A stretch of 64,000 nt of DNA, from the NCBI RefSeq assembly GCF_009649785.1, contig NZ_WJOK01000007.1, positions 124,001-188,000 on the forward strand, in the 5' to 3' direction. This DNA comes from Agrobacterium tumefaciens (GTDB lineage: Bacteria; Pseudomonadota; Alphaproteobacteria; Rhizobiales; Rhizobiaceae). The notes below the pieces were generated by a model that worked only from the letters and a program-made list of their open reading frames with translations, was not told the origin of the DNA and made no database searches. The translations under genes and the position numbers were made by a program. The first letter of the stretch is position 1. Each line of letters starts with the position of its first letter. Below are positions 26,977 to 35,644 of the stretch, in pieces.

Positions 26977-28572
26977 TTACGCCTCCTTCGTCACCCACGC
27001 TTTGGCGAGATTGCCGCTGAGCCCCTCCGCCCCTGTCGCGTAATCCTTGATGCGGACGCTGCCGACGACCGGCTGGATTGGCGAAACGAGATTGATGACG
27101 GGAAGATCCTTGGCGACGACGGCCTGAAACTCCTTGAAGAAGGCTGCGCGCTTTTCGATATCCGGCTCCACCGCGGCCGCTTCCAGCAGCCGGTCCACTT
27201 CCGGATTGGCGTAGTGGCTGGCGTTTGAGAACGGCAGGCCGATCTTGAAGTTCTTGCTCCAGTAGACACGCTGCACGCCGGCCGTCGGATCGAAGGTATT
27301 GGAGAGGGATTCGACTGAAAGGTCCCAGGCGCGATCGGTATAAACGACCTTCACATAGGTGCCGAAATCGAATTTCTGGATATCCGCCTCGATGCCGATC
27401 TTGGAAAGCGCCTGCGCTATGAAATCCGAATAGGTCTGCGGGTTGAACGGGTTGGTGGTGACCCTGAGCTTGAAGCGCTTGCCGCCATCCTTGCGCGGAA
27501 AGCCCGCCTCATCCAGCAGCTTTTCCGCCAGCGCGACGTCGAATTTGGCAAAACCGATATCCGGATTGTGGAACTTCGCAAGGCCGGGGCTGATCGGCGT
27601 GGGCGATGGCACGGCGTAACCGTAAAGCACGGTATCGATCAGCGCCGGAACGTCGATCGCGTGGGCAATAGCCTGCCTCACCTTCAATTCCTTGAGATAT
27701 TCGTTCTCAAGGTTGATGACGAGCTGGTTCTGCTGGCCGGCATAGGCGTAGATGCGGTCATCCACCTTCAGCGTCGGGATGGATTTCAGTCGTTCCAGAT
27801 CGGCAAGCGCCACCGGGTTCGGGCCAATGTCGCCCTCTCCGGTTTCCAGCGCCGCCGCGCGAGCGCCCGCATCATTGATGAGGCGAATGACGACGCGGTC
27901 GAGATAAGGACCTGACGCGTCCCAGTAGTCGGCATTCTTTTCCAGAAGAATATGGCTGCCCGGCACCCATTCCTTCAGGACGAAGGGGCCGCTGCCGATG
28001 ATCTGGGCGGGTTTTGGATTGTCAGTCGGCTTGAAGGTCTCGAAGATGTGCTTTGGCACAACAGGCGATTCCGACGAGGCGAGCGCGGTTATCAATCCCG
28101 GCGCCGGCTTGGAAAGCTTCACCTTCGCGACCAGCGGATCGGAAGTATCGACGCTTTCAACATGCGAGAAAGTCGCCCGGCCGCGCGGATGGGCTTCCTT
28201 CAGCCGCAGGATCGAGAACTCCACATCCGCCGATGTCACCGGCTTGCCGTCATGGAACTTCGCATTCGGCTGCAGATGAAAGACATATTCCAGCCCGTCG
28301 GCGGAAACGCTCCATTCTTTGGCAAGGCTCGGCTTGGGCGAAAGTTCGTAATCGTACGTCAAAAGCCCGTCGTAAATCTTCGAGCCAATGAACTGCGGAC
28401 CGCCCGCACTGGTATTGATTGCCACGAGCTGCGTCGGCTCGGGAAAATAGACGATCTTGAGCGTGCCGCCCGAAACCGGCTCTTCAGCAGCAGCGAAAGA
28501 ACCACCTGGAAGCGCCACGAAAGCGCCGGCGGCGAGTGCAATTTTATGAAACTGGCGTCTGGAAAAGGTCAT
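26977..28572 (-). CDS. Peptide-type ABC transporter substrate-binding protein (family 5)
   Basis: This 531-residue family 5 binding protein has a twin-arginine signal, MTFSRRQFHKIALAAGAF, with cleavage near residue 28. GLEYVFHLQPNAKFHDGKPVTSADVEFS near residue 90 is the family hallmark. The block NTFDPTAGVQRVYWSKNFKIGLPFSN is shared with the proteins at 16413 and 29249. GGAGA precedes the ATG by six bases. It follows the DUF3088 gene by 41 bases. The permease-ATPase set at 18290-22179 is the only one of this type in the island, so sharing is likely. Confidence 0.92.
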   Translation of the reverse strand: MTFSRRQFHKIALAAGAFVALPGGSFAAAEEPVSGGTLKIVYFPEPTQLVAINTSAGGPQFIGSKIYDGLLTYDYELSPKPSLAKEWSVSADGLEYVFHLQPNAKFHDGKPVTSADVEFSILRLKEAHPRGRATFSHVESVDTSDPLVAKVKLSKPAPGLITALASSESPVVPKHIFETFKPTDNPKPAQIIGSGPFVLKEWVPGSHILLEKNADYWDASGPYLDRVVIRLINDAGARAAALETGEGDIGPNPVALADLERLKSIPTLKVDDRIYAYAGQQNQLVINLENEYLKELKVRQAIAHAIDVPALIDTVLYGYAVPSPTPISPGLAKFHNPDIGFAKFDVALAEKLLDEAGFPRKDGGKRFKLRVTTNPFNPQTYSDFIAQALSKIGIEADIQKFDFGTYVKVVYTDRAWDLSVESLSNTFDPTAGVQRVYWSKNFKIGLPFSNASHYANPEVDRLLEAAAVEPDIEKRAAFFKEFQAVVAKDLPVINLVSPIQPVVGSVRIKDYATGAEGLSGNLAKAWVTKEA

Positions 28573-28613
28573 GTCTATCTCCGATAAAAATCCGATGTGC
28601 GGGGTGCGGCATC

Positions 28614-28952
28614 TCAGTGCAGTTGCGGAAACCCGTGACGCTCGGCGAGGATTTGCAAAATGCGTTTCGTGTCCTGAATGAAGTGCGTGTCGCCTTTGGT
28701 CGTCGCATCGGCTGGTGCATCGCCGGTAAAGACGAACAGCGGCAACGACTGGTTTTCCTCACCCACGACGGCGATGACCGCTTCGCGCGGACGCTGAAAA
28801 CCGACCCGGTGGATATCGATCCCGGCGGCAAGGTCCGGAAAGGCGGCAAGCAGGCCTTCGATCTGGTTACAATGCGGGCAGACGAACCGGACACCGGGGT
28901 GCTTGGGGTCTTCAAAACCGGGGGCGATCAAAAAAAGCGTATCCTTGGCCAT
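28614..28952 (-). CDS. DUF3088-family protein with CPHC motif
   Basis: This 112-residue protein matches the DUF3088 family: MAKDTLFLIAPGFEDPKHPG at the N-terminus, RFVCPHCNQIEGLLAAFPDL around residues 23-42, and REAVIAVVGEENQSLPLFVF further on. CPHC in this position resembles a thioredoxin or glutaredoxin-type redox pair, though no function is established to my knowledge. The start at 28950-28952 is chosen on family N-terminus; upstream in-frame ATGs exist and none has a good ribosome-binding site. It is probably the first gene of the operon with a binding protein and a DszA-like monooxygenase, which hints at a thiol role. Confidence 0.75.
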   Translation of the reverse strand: MAKDTLFLIAPGFEDPKHPGVRFVCPHCNQIEGLLAAFPDLAAGIDIHRVGFQRPREAVIAVVGEENQSLPLFVFTGDAPADATTKGDTHFIQDTKRILQILAERHGFPQLH

Positions 28953-29200
28953 GGCATCCATCGTGTGCGGGTGAGATTTCATGGACACAGTGCAGGCAGA
29001 GAAATCAGAGGTCCAGAAAGCTATTCTTCCCGCAAAACGAAGAATTCCTTCGCCCTAAATTATTGAAGAAATTGATTTTTTTAGAGTTCCGATAATTGGC
29101 ATCACCGTTCCTGCCGGCCTGTTCCAAAGGCAACGTTTTTCCCGAAAACGCCGTTATCCCGCGATAGTGAAAAAAGGCCGGAGGGCCGTTTTCAGCAATA

Positions 29201-29230
29201 AAAAACCCGGCAAAATTGCCGGGTTTTTTA
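29201..29230. terminator. Bidirectional intrinsic terminator
   Basis: A-run, then CCCGGC-AAAATT-GCCGGG, then a T-run (29201-29228). On the minus strand it ends the five-gene operon that finishes with the binding-protein gene at 29249. The A and T flanks make it functional in both directions. Confidence 0.85.
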
Positions 29231-29248
29231 TTGCCATATGCAAAACGC

Positions 29249-30838
29249 TCACTCGTTCTTCCAGGCCGTCGACAGATCGCCATAGGCAATGTCGATGGTG
29301 GTGACGAGAGACTGCAGGCTGGTGTTGCGCAGAATGACGGTCGGCAGGGCGACGATAGAGAAATTCGGCAATTCGTCACCGGTGATTTTCTGGATATCGT
29401 GGAACTGCCCCGCCCGTTTCGTTTCATCCACTTCAATCGCAGCGGCGCGGAAAAGATCATCCACCCTGGGATTGTTGTAGTGGGCGGCATTGACGTATGG
29501 CGCGGGTTTCTTGATGCCATCGGACCAGTAGAGCCGCTGCACGCCCGCTGTCGGATCAAACAACCGGCTGATGCCGTTCACCGTCAGGTCAAAACCGCGC
29601 TCCGTATAGACGCGCTTGATGAAGGTCGCGAGATCGCCTTCGACGATATCCACCTTCACGCCGAGCTTGCCGAAGGACGAGCGTAGATATTCGGAGGTTT
29701 TGCGGAAAACGTCGGAGGGCAGGAAGGCCAGCCGCAGCGAAAAACGCGTGCCATCCGCACCCCTCGGATACCCCGCCTTGTCCAGCAGCTCATTCGCTTT
29801 GGCCAGATCGAAGGGATAGGTAAAGGGCTTCTCGTCATTATAGGCGGTGAATACCGCTGGAATGTTCGAACCGGCGGGTTTCGCCGTGCCGAAAAAGATC
29901 GCGTCGTTGATGAAATTGCGGTCGATGGCATGTGCCAGCGCGTGCCGCACCTCCTTTTTCGCGAGGATCGGGTTCTCCAGATTGAACTCGAATATGGCGG
30001 CGTTATTGAGATAGGAGTCGGTATAGACCTCCACCGAAAGCTTGGGATTCTGCCGCAAACGCTCCAGATCGCTGTAGGAGACATCGGCGGTATAATCCGC
30101 CTCGCCCGTTTCCACCGAGATGGTGGTGGAGGCCGCGTCAGCGACGAACCTCGCCACGAAGCCATCTAGATAGGGAAGATCGGCCTGCCAGTAGTTCGGG
30201 TTCTTCCTGAGCTTCACATAGCTGCCGCGTTTCCATTCCTCAAACACAAAGGGGCCAGTGCCAACGGGCGCGTTGCCGTTCGGACTCTCATTGTAGTTTT
30301 CCGAAGCATAGGCATGGGCCGGCAAAATGGGCGTTTCGCCACCAGTCAGCGCCCTCAGAAGATAAGGCGCAGGTTTGGAAAGCACCACTACCGCCGTCAG
30401 CGGATCGGGCGTTTCGATATCAGCAACATTGGCGAAAGTGATACGGCCGCGTGGGCCCACCTTCTTGAAGGCAAGCAGGGAAAATTTCACATCCTGTGCG
30501 GTGAAATCCTTGCCATCATGCCATTTGACGCCCTTGCGCAGCTTGAAGGTGTAGCGCAGCCCGTCGGTGGAGGTTTCCCAGCTTTCGGCGAGAACCGGAT
30601 GCGGCTTGAACTCGCTGTCGAAGCGTACCAACCCTTCCAGGATCTTGCTGGAAATCGCGCGCGTTCGCGTATTGGAATCGGAAAGCGGCACAAGCGTCGT
30701 CGGCTCACCGAGACCCGCAAGGGTGACAATACCACCCTTTTTCGGCGTTTCTGCCGCCAGCACCGGCACGGATGGCAGCAGCATGGCCGCACCTAGCGCA
30801 GCACTCAAAAGCAATGTCTTACGTCTTGTAATATCCAT
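29249..30838 (-). CDS. Peptide-type ABC transporter substrate-binding protein (family 5)
   Basis: This 529-residue family 5 binding protein has the export signal MDITRRKTLLLSAALGAAML, of twin-arginine character (TRRKTLL). GLRYTFKLRKGVKWHDGKDFTAQDVKFS near residue 95 is the family hallmark. RLFDPTAGVQRLYWSDGIKK marks it as the third paralogue of this set. GAGGA precedes the ATG at 30836-30838. It is the last gene of the operon dszB-like, NmrA-like, monooxygenase, M20 deacylase, binding protein, and is followed by an intrinsic terminator. Confidence 0.92.
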   Translation of the reverse strand: MDITRRKTLLLSAALGAAMLLPSVPVLAAETPKKGGIVTLAGLGEPTTLVPLSDSNTRTRAISSKILEGLVRFDSEFKPHPVLAESWETSTDGLRYTFKLRKGVKWHDGKDFTAQDVKFSLLAFKKVGPRGRITFANVADIETPDPLTAVVVLSKPAPYLLRALTGGETPILPAHAYASENYNESPNGNAPVGTGPFVFEEWKRGSYVKLRKNPNYWQADLPYLDGFVARFVADAASTTISVETGEADYTADVSYSDLERLRQNPKLSVEVYTDSYLNNAAIFEFNLENPILAKKEVRHALAHAIDRNFINDAIFFGTAKPAGSNIPAVFTAYNDEKPFTYPFDLAKANELLDKAGYPRGADGTRFSLRLAFLPSDVFRKTSEYLRSSFGKLGVKVDIVEGDLATFIKRVYTERGFDLTVNGISRLFDPTAGVQRLYWSDGIKKPAPYVNAAHYNNPRVDDLFRAAAIEVDETKRAGQFHDIQKITGDELPNFSIVALPTVILRNTSLQSLVTTIDIAYGDLSTAWKNE

Positions 30839-30872
30839 GGATGTTTCCTCTTGCAGGCTTGTTTTCAAATTT

Positions 30873-32072
30873 TCAGGCAGGCTTCAGCCGGGTTTCGACC
30901 AGCCGGGCAAACAAGGTGGCGCCGACCGGCAGGATGGCATCGTCGACAATGAAACCGGGATTATGGGCTGGCACGGTGCCGGAATGACCGAGGGTGAAAA
31001 ACGCACCGGACGCATGTTTCAGGAGGTCGGCGAAATCCTCGCTGCCCATGAAGCGGCTGGGCTCGGTGGAAACGCGCTCGTCTCCGAGAACTTCGCGCGC
31101 CACCCCGGCCACAATCTCCACCGATGCGTCATCATTGGTCAGAACCGAGAATATGTCGCGAATATCCACCTCGGCGGTGAGCCCGTAAGCGGCGGCAATG
31201 TGATCGGAAATCGTGCGGATTCGGCCCCTTATGGTCTCGCGCACGCTGTCGGAGAAGGCCCGCACCGTGCCTGCAATCGAGGCCGTTTCGGGGATGACGT
31301 TATAGGCAGATCCCGCCTCGATGCGGGTGATCGACAAGACGGCCGGATCGGTCGGCGGCACATTGCGGCTGACGATGGTCTGCAATGCCTGGATGAGTTC
31401 ACCCGTCGCCGGCACCGGATCACGCGAGACATCCGGGTGAGCCGCATGCGCGCCCCTGCCCTTCAGCCGGATATCGAAGAAATCGGCGCCTGCCAGAATG
31501 GTGCCGGGCGAGACCTTCAGATGGTTGGGTGCTGCATGGGAGGAATTGTGCAACCCGTAAATTTCATCGACGGGGAAATCCTTGAACAACCCATCGGCGA
31601 TCATGGCGCGTGCGCCACCCAGTCCTTCCTCGGCGGGCTGGAAAATGAAAATCACCGTGCCGGCAAAATCACGGGTTTCCGCCAGATAACGGGCGGTGCC
31701 AAGCAATATGGTGGTGTGCACATCATGCCCGCAGCCGTGGAACTTACCGGGATAGACCGATGCATAAGGCAGCCCTGTTTCTTCCGGCATCGGCAGGGCA
31801 TCCATATCCGCCCTCAACCCGATTGAACGGTTGCCAGCATGACGGCCACGCAGCACGCCGACCACGCCGGTCTTGCCATAACCGCGATGCACCTCGATGC
31901 CCCAGGAGGTGAGCTTCTCGGCGACGATGCCGGAGGTGCGCACCTCTTCGAAACCGATTTCCGGATGCTGGTGCAGATCGTGGCGGATGGAGACGAGTTC
32001 GGGAACATAGGTCCCGATCCGGTCTATGACTTTCGGCGCGGGCGTTTTGACGGGATCGACGGCAATATTCAC
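30873..32072 (-). CDS. M20-family amidohydrolase (HipO-like)
   Basis: This 399-residue M20D amidohydrolase shows GCGHDVHTTILLGTARYLAE (metal ligands, near residue 115), FQPAEEGLGGARAMI (near 155) and YGLHNSSH (near 180). The start is a GTG at 32070-32072 with GAGGAGAT six bases upstream, a convincing site. It is a paralogue of the deacylase at 4056. It lies between a monooxygenase and a binding protein, so it may deacylate an N-acyl sulfur amino acid or other amide taken up by the transporter. Confidence 0.9.
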   Translation of the reverse strand: MNIAVDPVKTPAPKVIDRIGTYVPELVSIRHDLHQHPEIGFEEVRTSGIVAEKLTSWGIEVHRGYGKTGVVGVLRGRHAGNRSIGLRADMDALPMPEETGLPYASVYPGKFHGCGHDVHTTILLGTARYLAETRDFAGTVIFIFQPAEEGLGGARAMIADGLFKDFPVDEIYGLHNSSHAAPNHLKVSPGTILAGADFFDIRLKGRGAHAAHPDVSRDPVPATGELIQALQTIVSRNVPPTDPAVLSITRIEAGSAYNVIPETASIAGTVRAFSDSVRETIRGRIRTISDHIAAAYGLTAEVDIRDIFSVLTNDDASVEIVAGVAREVLGDERVSTEPSRFMGSEDFADLLKHASGAFFTLGHSGTVPAHNPGFIVDDAILPVGATLFARLVETRLKPA

Positions 32073-32165
32073 GGTATCTCCTCAGGGCAAAAAAGATCGT
32101 TCTCGCAATCTCTGTGATTGCGAAGTGCTAAGCTTCAGAACTGGAAATCTGAGGCGGGAGAGGCG

Positions 32166-33335
32166 TCAGAGCCTCAGGCCAGCCTCCTTCATCAAGGGCA
32201 GAATGCGCTCAGCGAAATATTCGAGATCTTCGCGGAAATCGTAGAAATTCAGCTGCACGCCATCGATGCCAGCCTTTTTCAAGCCGACAAGCTGCTCGAC
32301 CACCTGCTCCGGCGAGCCGATGATTTCGATATTGCCGCCGAGATTGCGCCCCTGCTTTTGGCGTGCATCGCCGCGACCCCGCCAGGCATGGGCGTCGCTG
32401 TCGTAATTGTTGGTCGCAAAGGCACGGGTGCCGGGCTGCGGTTTTCCCGCCTCGATGGCGTCGGCATAGGCGATCGCTTGCCTCTCCGTATCGCGGCTGA
32501 CGATGATCGGATTGATGAGCGTCTTCACATGACGGCCATAGGCCCTGGCGCGGTTCTTGATGGTGGCGATATGATCGGGAAGCGTTTCCAGCGCGCTATC
32601 GATATGCGCGCCGCCGGGCGAGGTAACGAAAACCAGATCGGAATGGCGGGCGGCGAAATCGATACCGGCCGGCGAGCCGGTCGCCGTCACCAGCGGCGGG
32701 CGGCCAAAGGCGGGCTTTGGCGTTATCCAGCCGTTGTTGATGGCCCAGGGGTTAAGCTTGCCCTCGTAGGAGAAGTTTTCGGTTTCTCCCCACAGGCGAT
32801 GCAGCACATCGAACAACTCGCCCGCCATGTCGTAGCGCTTGTCATGGTCGATCCGCTGCCAGCCGAACATTTCATGCTCGATGGCGCGGTGGCCGGTGAC
32901 GATGTTGATGCCCCATCGTCCCCTGGCGATATGATCCAGCGTTGCGCCATATTTCGCGATATGAAGCGGATGCAGGGGACCGTAAAGCACATGGATGGTG
33001 GAGATTAGAAGAATACTCTTCGTGACCGCCGCCATGGCGCCGAGTGCGATGAAACTGTCGAGCGAGGATTCTCCGTCATAACCGCCCTTGGGCAGCCATT
33101 GCGTGCGGCTGAACGCGATTTCGAAACCAAGCTCCTCCGCGCGCTTCACCAGCTCCGCATTGTAGTCGAAGGTCCAGCTATTGCTGGTTGGCAGGCTGGA
33201 GAAGTTGATGTCCTGCAGATTGAGGAACAGCCCCAGCATCAGTGGCTGCTTCACCGCGCGGCTGAGCGGGCTGTCTTCGAAATCAGTGGGGCTTTTCAGT
33301 TCGGGACCTTCAGGCAGTGAAACAGTCAGCGCCAT
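32166..33335 (-). CDS. Luciferase-like FMN monooxygenase, SfnG/RutA-like
   Basis: This 389-residue luciferase-family enzyme has SWTFDYNAELVKRAEELGFEIAFSRTQW (residues 48-75), similar to the N-terminal part of SfnG and RutA. GRWGINIVTGHRAIEHEMFGW lies near residue 130, and the C-terminal VQLNFYDFREDLEYFAERILPLMKEAGLR pattern resembles the RutA C-terminus. SfnG converts dimethylsulfone to methanesulfinate; RutA opens uracil. The sulfur setting and the desulfinase in the same operon favour an SfnG-like role producing a sulfinate. Its start overlaps the NmrA-like gene end by 10 bases. Confidence 0.85.
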   Translation of the reverse strand: MALTVSLPEGPELKSPTDFEDSPLSRAVKQPLMLGLFLNLQDINFSSLPTSNSWTFDYNAELVKRAEELGFEIAFSRTQWLPKGGYDGESSLDSFIALGAMAAVTKSILLISTIHVLYGPLHPLHIAKYGATLDHIARGRWGINIVTGHRAIEHEMFGWQRIDHDKRYDMAGELFDVLHRLWGETENFSYEGKLNPWAINNGWITPKPAFGRPPLVTATGSPAGIDFAARHSDLVFVTSPGGAHIDSALETLPDHIATIKNRARAYGRHVKTLINPIIVSRDTERQAIAYADAIEAGKPQPGTRAFATNNYDSDAHAWRGRGDARQKQGRNLGGNIEIIGSPEQVVEQLVGLKKAGIDGVQLNFYDFREDLEYFAERILPLMKEAGLRL

Positions 33336-34222
33336 GTCTTTTCTCCCTCGGAATGATTACTCTGCGGGGTGGTCGCTGCCAGCCGGGCGCGCAAATAGGC
33401 CTCCACGCTGCGGGGCTGCCGACCGGTAATCCGCTCGATGTTGTCGTTGACGGGGGCGGCGAGGCCCTCGCGGATGAGTTGGCCAAATTCACCAATCGCC
33501 GTCTGTTCGAACGCTCCGATATGCGGCGGAAAAACGGAAGCGGAATGATGCGATATCCCCACGGGGCGATGCAGGATACGGGCCGCGATGCGGGCGATTT
33601 CCAGTGCCGTCAAGGCTTCACCGCCGGTTAGCACCAAGGCGCCGGAAACAGACGTGCTCGCAGTCAAGGCGTGAACCGCCACATCGGCTATATCGTCGGC
33701 ATCAATGAAGGAAACGGCCGCATCGCCGAAACGGGCGGGCACATCCTCCCCCTGGCGTAGTGCTGCGACGACGGGTTCCAGCGCCACCTGCATCCAGGCA
33801 TTCGGCCGCAGCACCGTATGCGCAATGCCGCTCCCGGCCAGATGTTTTTCGACCTCGGCATGGGCGGCACCCGAGATGGAGCGTGCGGCATTGGCGATGG
33901 TCCAGTCGGAGCCGGATATTTTCACGATCCGCGATACGCTGGCGGAGAGAGCGGCATCGATGACCGCTTTCTGGTCCGCCGCCAGCGTTTCACCGATTGG
34001 GGAAAGCAGGAACACCGTGTCTGTTGCGCGTGAGGCCTCTTTCAGGCTGGCGGGATCGGAGAAATTACCCTCCGAAATATCCACCCTGTCGCCCCAAAGC
34101 TTGAGCGCGTCCTCACCCCGCCGGGTCAGCACCCTAACCTTCGCCTCTTTCTGCAAAAGGCGGCTGACGACGCGTTGGCCGAGCTTGCCGGTTGCACCCG
34201 TTACAAGAATGGTTGCTGTCAT
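33326..34222 (-). CDS. NmrA/SDR-like NAD(P)H-binding protein
   Basis: This 298-residue protein has the atypical short-chain dehydrogenase nucleotide-binding motif VTGATGKLGQRVVSRLL at residues 7-23 and the NmrA/YtfG-type layout (GNFSDPASL, VKISGSDW). Members of this group reduce quinones or sense NAD(P). No Tyr-x3-Lys catalytic pair is obvious. It is seven bases after the DszB-like gene and overlaps the next monooxygenase gene, so it is certainly in the operon. A reductase step on the released product is possible. Confidence 0.85.
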   Translation of the reverse strand: MTATILVTGATGKLGQRVVSRLLQKEAKVRVLTRRGEDALKLWGDRVDISEGNFSDPASLKEASRATDTVFLLSPIGETLAADQKAVIDAALSASVSRIVKISGSDWTIANAARSISGAAHAEVEKHLAGSGIAHTVLRPNAWMQVALEPVVAALRQGEDVPARFGDAAVSFIDADDIADVAVHALTASTSVSGALVLTGGEALTALEIARIAARILHRPVGISHHSASVFPPHIGAFEQTAIGEFGQLIREGLAAPVNDNIERITGRQPRSVEAYLRARLAATTPQSNHSEGEKTWR

Positions 34223-34229
34223 GACGCCC

Positions 34230-35285
34230 TCACTTCGCCGCAGCCTGTTGCAGTAAAGAAAGGGCGCGCGGATCGGCCCAGTCGTTCACATCGAAATCGT
34301 CAGGGATGAATTTCCATTCCAGCAGGAAATCCTTGAAGTGGCTGAGCGCATCCAGCTCCGCCGGATCGAGATCGAGCCTCAGGCTTCGGTACACATCCGC
34401 CCCGTTGGCGACGATAACCGCTTCCTCGCTGACGCCGATCTCGCGGGCGATGAAACGCACCGCTTCCGCCGGATTGTCATTCGCCCAGCCGGCAACCCGC
34501 TGTACCGTGGCCACGAGGTCGGCGACGAGATCGGGCCTTTCATCGGCAAAGGTGGCATCCACGGTCAAAGGACGTGGCGTGCCGTTATTGATGCGGATTT
34601 TCGGATCGGGGTGAAACCCGGTCGACACGACGACGTGCGCGCCAATGAGATTGGCGACGGTGACGCCCTCCGCTCCTTTGACAAAAAACGCATCGATCTT
34701 TCCGCGATGCAGTGCCGCGATCTCCTCCCCATAGGGCAGCCGTCGGTGCAGGCCATGGAACCTGTCGTCAGGCGGTCCGAGCAGCACCGGCTCGGTTGCG
34801 GTGAGATCGACCAGCTCGACCTCCGCCACGGAAAGGCCGGAAACGGTCAGTGCCGACACGATGCCCTTGAGCGATGTGGCGCGCTGGAAGTCGATGGTTT
34901 CGTTCGGTCGTTTCGGCAGCCCGATGCGCCGGCCCTTCAGCTCGCCGCCCTTTGTTATACCACTGGCTGGCAGCGCTATGACCGCCTGAAACTCGTCGGT
35001 CCTGGTCAACCCCACCAGACGCGTCTGGCGTCCGCCGGATTTTGCCCAGATAGGCGGAATATTGCCGCCCTGACGGAAGGACCAGTCCAGACGGTGATCG
35101 AAATGGCTCTGGCGAATGGCCGGATCCGCCGCATCGCGAATGGAGGACACAGTAATACCGTGGCCGGCGAAACTCTCCTCGATCCAGCCAAGCTGCACCG
35201 CGATGGAAAGCGGCGTCGGCGCCGGGCAGCGCGTGTACCAGACGGTTTCAGGGTGGGTTATCTGGCGAAGGGCCGCATCAGCCAT
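34230..35285 (-). CDS. DszB-like desulfinase, second copy
   Basis: This 351-residue paralogue of the protein at 15269 also lacks a signal peptide. The DszB catalytic pattern is complete: Cys20 in YTRCPAP, His61 in SHF and Arg71 in SFRQGGNIPPI, with the same Cys-to-His (41) and His-to-Arg (10) spacing as the first copy. The C-terminal HFKDFLLEWKFIPDDFDVNDWAD resembles the C-terminal helix region of DszB. It heads the five-gene minus-strand operon and is divergent from a DszA-like gene at 35645. It is predicted to split a sulfinate into sulfite and a desulfurised product in the cytosol. An alternative is a cytosolic orphan of the SsuA/TauA binding proteins. Confidence 0.78.
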   Translation of the reverse strand: MADAALRQITHPETVWYTRCPAPTPLSIAVQLGWIEESFAGHGITVSSIRDAADPAIRQSHFDHRLDWSFRQGGNIPPIWAKSGGRQTRLVGLTRTDEFQAVIALPASGITKGGELKGRRIGLPKRPNETIDFQRATSLKGIVSALTVSGLSVAEVELVDLTATEPVLLGPPDDRFHGLHRRLPYGEEIAALHRGKIDAFFVKGAEGVTVANLIGAHVVVSTGFHPDPKIRINNGTPRPLTVDATFADERPDLVADLVATVQRVAGWANDNPAEAVRFIAREIGVSEEAVIVANGADVYRSLRLDLDPAELDALSHFKDFLLEWKFIPDDFDVNDWADPRALSLLQQAAAK

Positions 35286-35644
35286 GGCGTTCGTCCTCTC
35301 AATTGCGATCTCTACGACACGCTACACGCCATAAAATATTTTCTATAGATAAAGTGTACTATTTGAGAGGCCATTGAGGAAATTCGTTTCCATATCAGCA
35401 TGGCTTCGTGCTTCCGGTAAAATATCCTTTCGGAAACGGCGTCATTCGCGAGCGATACTTCGGCTGAGAGCGGCACGCGATGTGAGCCTCTCCTTGGGAG
35501 CGTCGGCCATGGCTCGGAAGTTTTTCTTCTCCTGACAGCAAGGATTTTTAACTCGCGACCGGAACACCGGCTGTTACGCTTCCCCGCAATTGCGCCGGAC
35601 CCGCAAGCCGGCAATCCAACAGACCTGAAAGAAAAAGTGGCAGC
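35286..35644. other. Divergent promoter between DszB-like and DszA-like genes
   Basis: This region of about 360 bases has an AT-rich element (copy D) at 35329-35349 close to the DszB-like start. I see no gene here; a long minus-strand frame crossing it is an antisense artefact of the DszA-like gene. Confidence 0.65.
35329..35349 (-). promoter_or_regulatory. CCATA-N10-TATAG operator-like element (copy D, variant)
   Basis: CCATA is followed by AAATATTTTC and then TATAGA. It matches copies A-C and E in sequence but has a 10-base spacer and lacks the leading TT. It is 44 bases upstream of the second DszB-like gene and within the divergent control region shared with the DszA-like gene. Confidence 0.5.
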
